This document shows positions 60,832-64,000 of a DNA stretch of 64,000 nt, piece after piece. The position numbers were made by a program, and so were the translations under genes. The stretch lies in contig NZ_QFBC01000003.1 in assembly GCF_003122325.1 (NCBI RefSeq), positions 1 to 64,000 of the forward strand. The letters run 5' to 3'. The notes under the pieces were generated by a model. That model saw only the letters and a list, made by a program, of their open reading frames with translations, had not been told where the DNA came from and did no database searches. The DNA is from Rhizobium album (lineage in GTDB: Bacteria > Pseudomonadota > Alphaproteobacteria > Rhizobiales > Rhizobiaceae). Each line of letters opens with the position of its first letter. The stretch's first letter is position 1.

Positions 60832-62241
60832 TCAGGCCGAGTAGTACATGTCGTATTCGACCGGATGCGGGGTCATTTCGAAACGCATGACCTCCTGCAT
60901 CTTCAGCTCGATGAAGCTGTCGATCTGGTCGTCGTCGAAGACGCCGCCGGCGGTCAGGAACTTGCGGTCCTTGTCGAGGCTTTCCAGCGCTTCGCGCAAG
61001 CTGCCGCAGACGGTCGGGATCTTCTTCAGTTCCTTCGGCGGCAGGTCGTAGAGATCCTTGTCCATCGGCTTGCCGGGGTGGATCTTGTTCTTGATGCCGT
61101 CGAGGCCGGCCATCAGCATGGCAGCGAAGCCGAGATAGGGGTTCTGGGTCGGGTCCGGGAAGCGGACTTCGACGCGTTTTGCCTTCGGGTTGGAGCCGAA
61201 CGGAATGCGGCAGGAGGCAGAGCGGTTGCGCGCCGAATAGGCGAGCAGAACCGGCGCTTCGTAACCCGGCACCAGACGTTTGTATGAGTTGGTGGTCGGG
61301 TTGGTGAAGGCGTTGATCGCCTTGGCATGCTTGATGATGCCGCCGATGTAATAGAGGCAGCTTTCCGACAGGCCCGCATATTCGTCGCCGGCGAAGGTCG
61401 GCTTGCCGGCCTTCCAGATCGACTGGTGAACGTGCATGCCCGAGCCGTTGTCGCCGAAGATCGGCTTCGGCATGAAGGTTGCCGTCTTGCCGTAGGCATT
61501 GGCGACCTGGTGGACGACGTATTTGTAGATCTGCATCTTGTCGGCGTTGCGCACCAGCGTGTCGAACTTGACGCCGAGCTCGTGCTGGGCGGAAGCGACT
61601 TCGTGGTGATGCTTTTCGACGACGACGCCCATCTCGGTGAGAACCGTCAGCATTTCGGAGCGCATGTCCTGCAGGCTGTCGACCGGCGGAACCGGGAAGT
61701 AACCGCCCTTGACGCGCGGACGGTGACCGAGGTTGCCGGTTTCGTAGTCGGTGTCGTCGTTGGACGGCAGTTCGGTGGAGTCGAGCTTGAAGCCGGTGTT
61801 GAACGGATCGACCTTGTACTTGACGTCGTCGAACACGAAGAATTCCGGTTCCGGACCGACGAAGACGGTATCGCCGATACCCGACGCCTTCAGGTAGGCT
61901 TCGGCCTTCTTGGCCGTGCCGCGCGGATCGCGGTTGTAGGCTTCGCCCGACACCGGATCGAGAATATCACAGAGGATGACCATGGTGGACTGCGCGAAGA
62001 ACGGGTCCATGTGGACCGTCTCGGTATCCGGCATCAACACCATGTCCGACTCGTTGATGGCTTTCCAGCCGGCGATGGAAGAACCGTCGAACATGACGCC
62101 GTCGGCGAACATATCCTCGTCCACAACCGTGACGTCCATCGTCAAATGCTGCAGCTTGCCCTTCGGATCGGTGAAGCGCAGATCGACGAACTTGACGTCG
62201 TTCTCCTTGATCTGCTTCAGGATATCACTTGCGGTCGTCAT
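60832..62241 (-). CDS. glnA: Glutamine synthetase type I
   Basis: 469 residues. Type I GlnA with the ATP/metal loop [10 protein letters not shown] (residues 50-59), [29 protein letters not shown] and Tyr398 in LYDLPPKEL, the adenylylation site regulated by GlnE. Makes glutamine from glutamate and ammonia. Downstream of glnB in one operon, typical for nitrogen control. Confidence 0.97.
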   Translation of the reverse strand: MTTASDILKQIKENDVKFVDLRFTDPKGKLQHLTMDVTVVDEDMFADGVMFDGSSIAGWKAINESDMVLMPDTETVHMDPFFAQSTMVILCDILDPVSGEAYNRDPRGTAKKAEAYLKASGIGDTVFVGPEPEFFVFDDVKYKVDPFNTGFKLDSTELPSNDDTDYETGNLGHRPRVKGGYFPVPPVDSLQDMRSEMLTVLTEMGVVVEKHHHEVASAQHELGVKFDTLVRNADKMQIYKYVVHQVANAYGKTATFMPKPIFGDNGSGMHVHQSIWKAGKPTFAGDEYAGLSESCLYYIGGIIKHAKAINAFTNPTTNSYKRLVPGYEAPVLLAYSARNRSASCRIPFGSNPKAKRVEVRFPDPTQNPYLGFAAMLMAGLDGIKNKIHPGKPMDKDLYDLPPKELKKIPTVCGSLREALESLDKDRKFLTAGGVFDDDQIDSFIELKMQEVMRFEMTPHPVEYDMYYSA

Positions 62242-62297
62242 TTAACATTTTCCTTGAGTGAGATGACGATTATGACCCCGTCCTGATGACGGGGCTA

Positions 62298-62693
<396 letters not shown>

Positions 62694-62696
62694 TTA

Positions 62697-62712
62697 TGCA
62701 CATAGTGTGCCA
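62697..62712 (-). promoter_or_regulatory. Sigma-54 promoter of glnB-glnA
   Basis: On the reverse strand TGGCAC-ACTAT-GTGCA fits the RpoN consensus (TGGCAC-N5-TTGC) with one mismatch and correct GG/GC spacing, about 60 bp before glnB. The stretch is also an inverted repeat GCACA-TAG-TGTGC. Confidence 0.75.
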
Positions 62713-62979
62713 GACCGAATGCGCATTCGACAAAAATTTGCGCCACTGCTGCCCGTTCCTCCTGTTTGTCGCCTGAATTTGAGGAAAAAACCAGCCGTCT
62801 TTGCCTATTTTTTGTTTAAATCGCTTCGATTTCCCAAGGAGTTAGAGCATAGCCGTCCAGATGAGGCAGCAAAAGCGTACCCCGGCCAGAACACAAAATA
62901 GGCAAATGCATAAAATATCGTCAAAATTATCGCCGGCTTCGATGTTGCGTTCTGCCGGATTTCGTTCCAGAGATGAAAA
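62713..62979. promoter_or_regulatory. Divergent intergenic region glnB / NAD(P)HX repair gene
   Basis: About 270 bp with AT-rich patches and no gene. NtrC sites for glnB could lie here; TGCGCATTCGACAAA and TTTGCGCCA near 62720-62745 are possible half-sites. No clear terminator or repeat. Confidence 0.3.
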
Positions 62980-64000
62980 ATGAGCGTTTCGATCGAGCAT
63001 TTTCTCCTGACGCCAGCCGAGATGGGCGCCTGCGATTCCGCGGCGGAAGCCTCCGGCATCGATTCCTTCGGCCTGATGGAACGGGCAGGACAGGCGGTGG
63101 CCGCTTCGGCGCTGCGGCATTCCCCCGAAGCCTGTCGGTTCGTCGTGCTGTGCGGGCCGGGCAACAATGGCGGCGACGGTTATGTTGCCGCGCGCGCCCT
63201 GATGGAAAGCGGTGCCGAGGTCGCGGTCTTTCACCTCGGGGATCCGGCCAGTTTGAAGGGCGACGCAGCCAAGGCGAGGACATCATGCCCGGCCGCCTCG
63301 GCTTCCATCGAGGACTACCGGCCGCGGCGGGGCGACGTCGTCGTCGATGCGCTGTTCGGTGCCGGGCTGTCGCGCCCGGTTCCGCCTGTCGTAGCGGATG
63401 TCATTAAACGGGTCACAGCGGCCGGCATCGCCGTCGTGGCCGTCGACCTGCCTAGCGGCGTGTGCGGCCTGCGCGGCTTGCCGCTCGGAGCGGCTTTCCA
63501 GGCAAAGAAGACCGTCACCTTCATGACGGCGAAACCCGGCCATCGCCTGATGCCGGGGCGCAGCCTGTGCGGCGACGTGGAAATCTTCGACATCGGCATG
63601 CCGCACCGCATCGTCGAGGGGCATGCCGGCGTATTGCGGGAGAACGCGCCGGAGATCTGGAACGATCATCTACCGGAAACCGGTGTTGACGCCCACAAGT
63701 TCAGGCGCGGCCACCTGGTGGTCTTTTCGGGCGGGCCGACAACGACCGGCGCGGCGCGGCTTTCCAGCCGGGCCGGCTTCCGCATCGGCGCCGGGCTGGT
63801 GACCCTGGCGTCGCCTGCCGAGGCGCTTGCCCTCAACGCCGGGGCGCTGACATCCGTCATGCTGCGGGAGGTGGACGATAGCGCCGCGCTGACGGCATGG
63901 ATCGAAGACGCCCGCCTGTCCGCCTTCGTGCTCGGACCGGGTTTTGGCATCGGCGAAAAGGCACGGCGTTTTGTCGCCGCATTGTGCGAAAGGCCGCTGG
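62980..64000 (+). CDS. Bifunctional NAD(P)H-hydrate epimerase / dehydratase, N-terminal part
   Basis: Runs off the right edge (340 codons visible) from ATG 62980. An epimerase (YjeF N-terminal) domain is visible (GLMERAGQAVAA; VLCGPGNNGGDGYVAARALM; VVDALFGAGLSRPV; VVAVDLPSGV), followed by the start of the ADP-dependent dehydratase (KFRRGHLVVFSGGPTTTGAA). It repairs hydrated NADH/NADPH. The C-terminus lies outside the window. Confidence 0.93.
   Translation, partial: MSVSIEHFLLTPAEMGACDSAAEASGIDSFGLMERAGQAVAASALRHSPEACRFVVLCGPGNNGGDGYVAARALMESGAEVAVFHLGDPASLKGDAAKARTSCPAASASIEDYRPRRGDVVVDALFGAGLSRPVPPVVADVIKRVTAAGIAVVAVDLPSGVCGLRGLPLGAAFQAKKTVTFMTAKPGHRLMPGRSLCGDVEIFDIGMPHRIVEGHAGVLRENAPEIWNDHLPETGVDAHKFRRGHLVVFSGGPTTTGAARLSSRAGFRIGAGLVTLASPAEALALNAGALTSVMLREVDDSAALTAWIEDARLSAFVLGPGFGIGEKARRFVAALCERPL

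Overview
The window (about 60 % GC by eye) comes from an alphaproteobacterium of the Rhizobiaceae type. Supporting signs are a phosphatidylcholine synthase, an alphaproteobacterial SOS box (GTTC-N7-GTTC), a CtrA-type box, a glnB-glnA operon behind a sigma-54 promoter, and the chromosomal run glmU-glmS ... recG/sdhE-mfd. The genus cannot be fixed from the sequence alone.

Positions 1 to about 30,400 are the right-hand part of a P2-like (contractile-tailed) prophage that abuts the 3' end of an intact tRNA-Lys(TTT) gene at 30403-30478. Head, terminase, integrase and baseplate genes must lie left of the window. Visible here are a tail-fibre/receptor-binding block (1-7184); a cargo gene at the P2 Z/fun position (7274-7990); a P2-ordered tail block of sheath, tube, frameshifted E/E' chaperone, tape measure, U, X and D (8216-16743) interrupted by cargo genes; lysis genes (16801-18412); a reverse-strand DUF4214-RTX gene (18464-20191); two tandem paralogous repressor-like genes (20473-21858); a long tightly overlapped forward operon (22044-28377); and a reverse SOS-controlled operon with an orphan imuA (28489-30186). 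The forward operon starts with a trypsin-like protease, a MotA/TolQ/ExbB-like channel protein and an ExbD-like anchored protein, and ends with nucleotide-metabolism genes.

Positions 30,480-64,000 are ordinary chromosome: ccdA, an AEC transporter, a UbiH-family hydroxylase, pcs, a quinone oxidoreductase, a BMP-type nucleoside ABC importer (four genes), glmU and glmS (UDP-GlcNAc synthesis), a GNAT acetyltransferase, a DUF502 membrane protein, recG, sdhE, mfd, an OsmC protein, two EamA exporters, a FrnE-like DsbA protein, a YejA-like peptide-binding protein, an IalB-like protein, hspQ, a coiled-coil repeat protein with a TAXI binding protein, glnA-glnB, and the start of a bifunctional NAD(P)HX repair enzyme that runs off the window.

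The most promising unexplained material is in the prophage: the protease/ExbB-like/ExbD-like module (22044-24387), a zincin-protease-DUF4214 tail protein (6126-7184), a repeated DNA seam at the joints of tail-fibre genes (3578-5206), the DUF4214-RTX gene with a CtrA box, and the SOS-box imuA operon.
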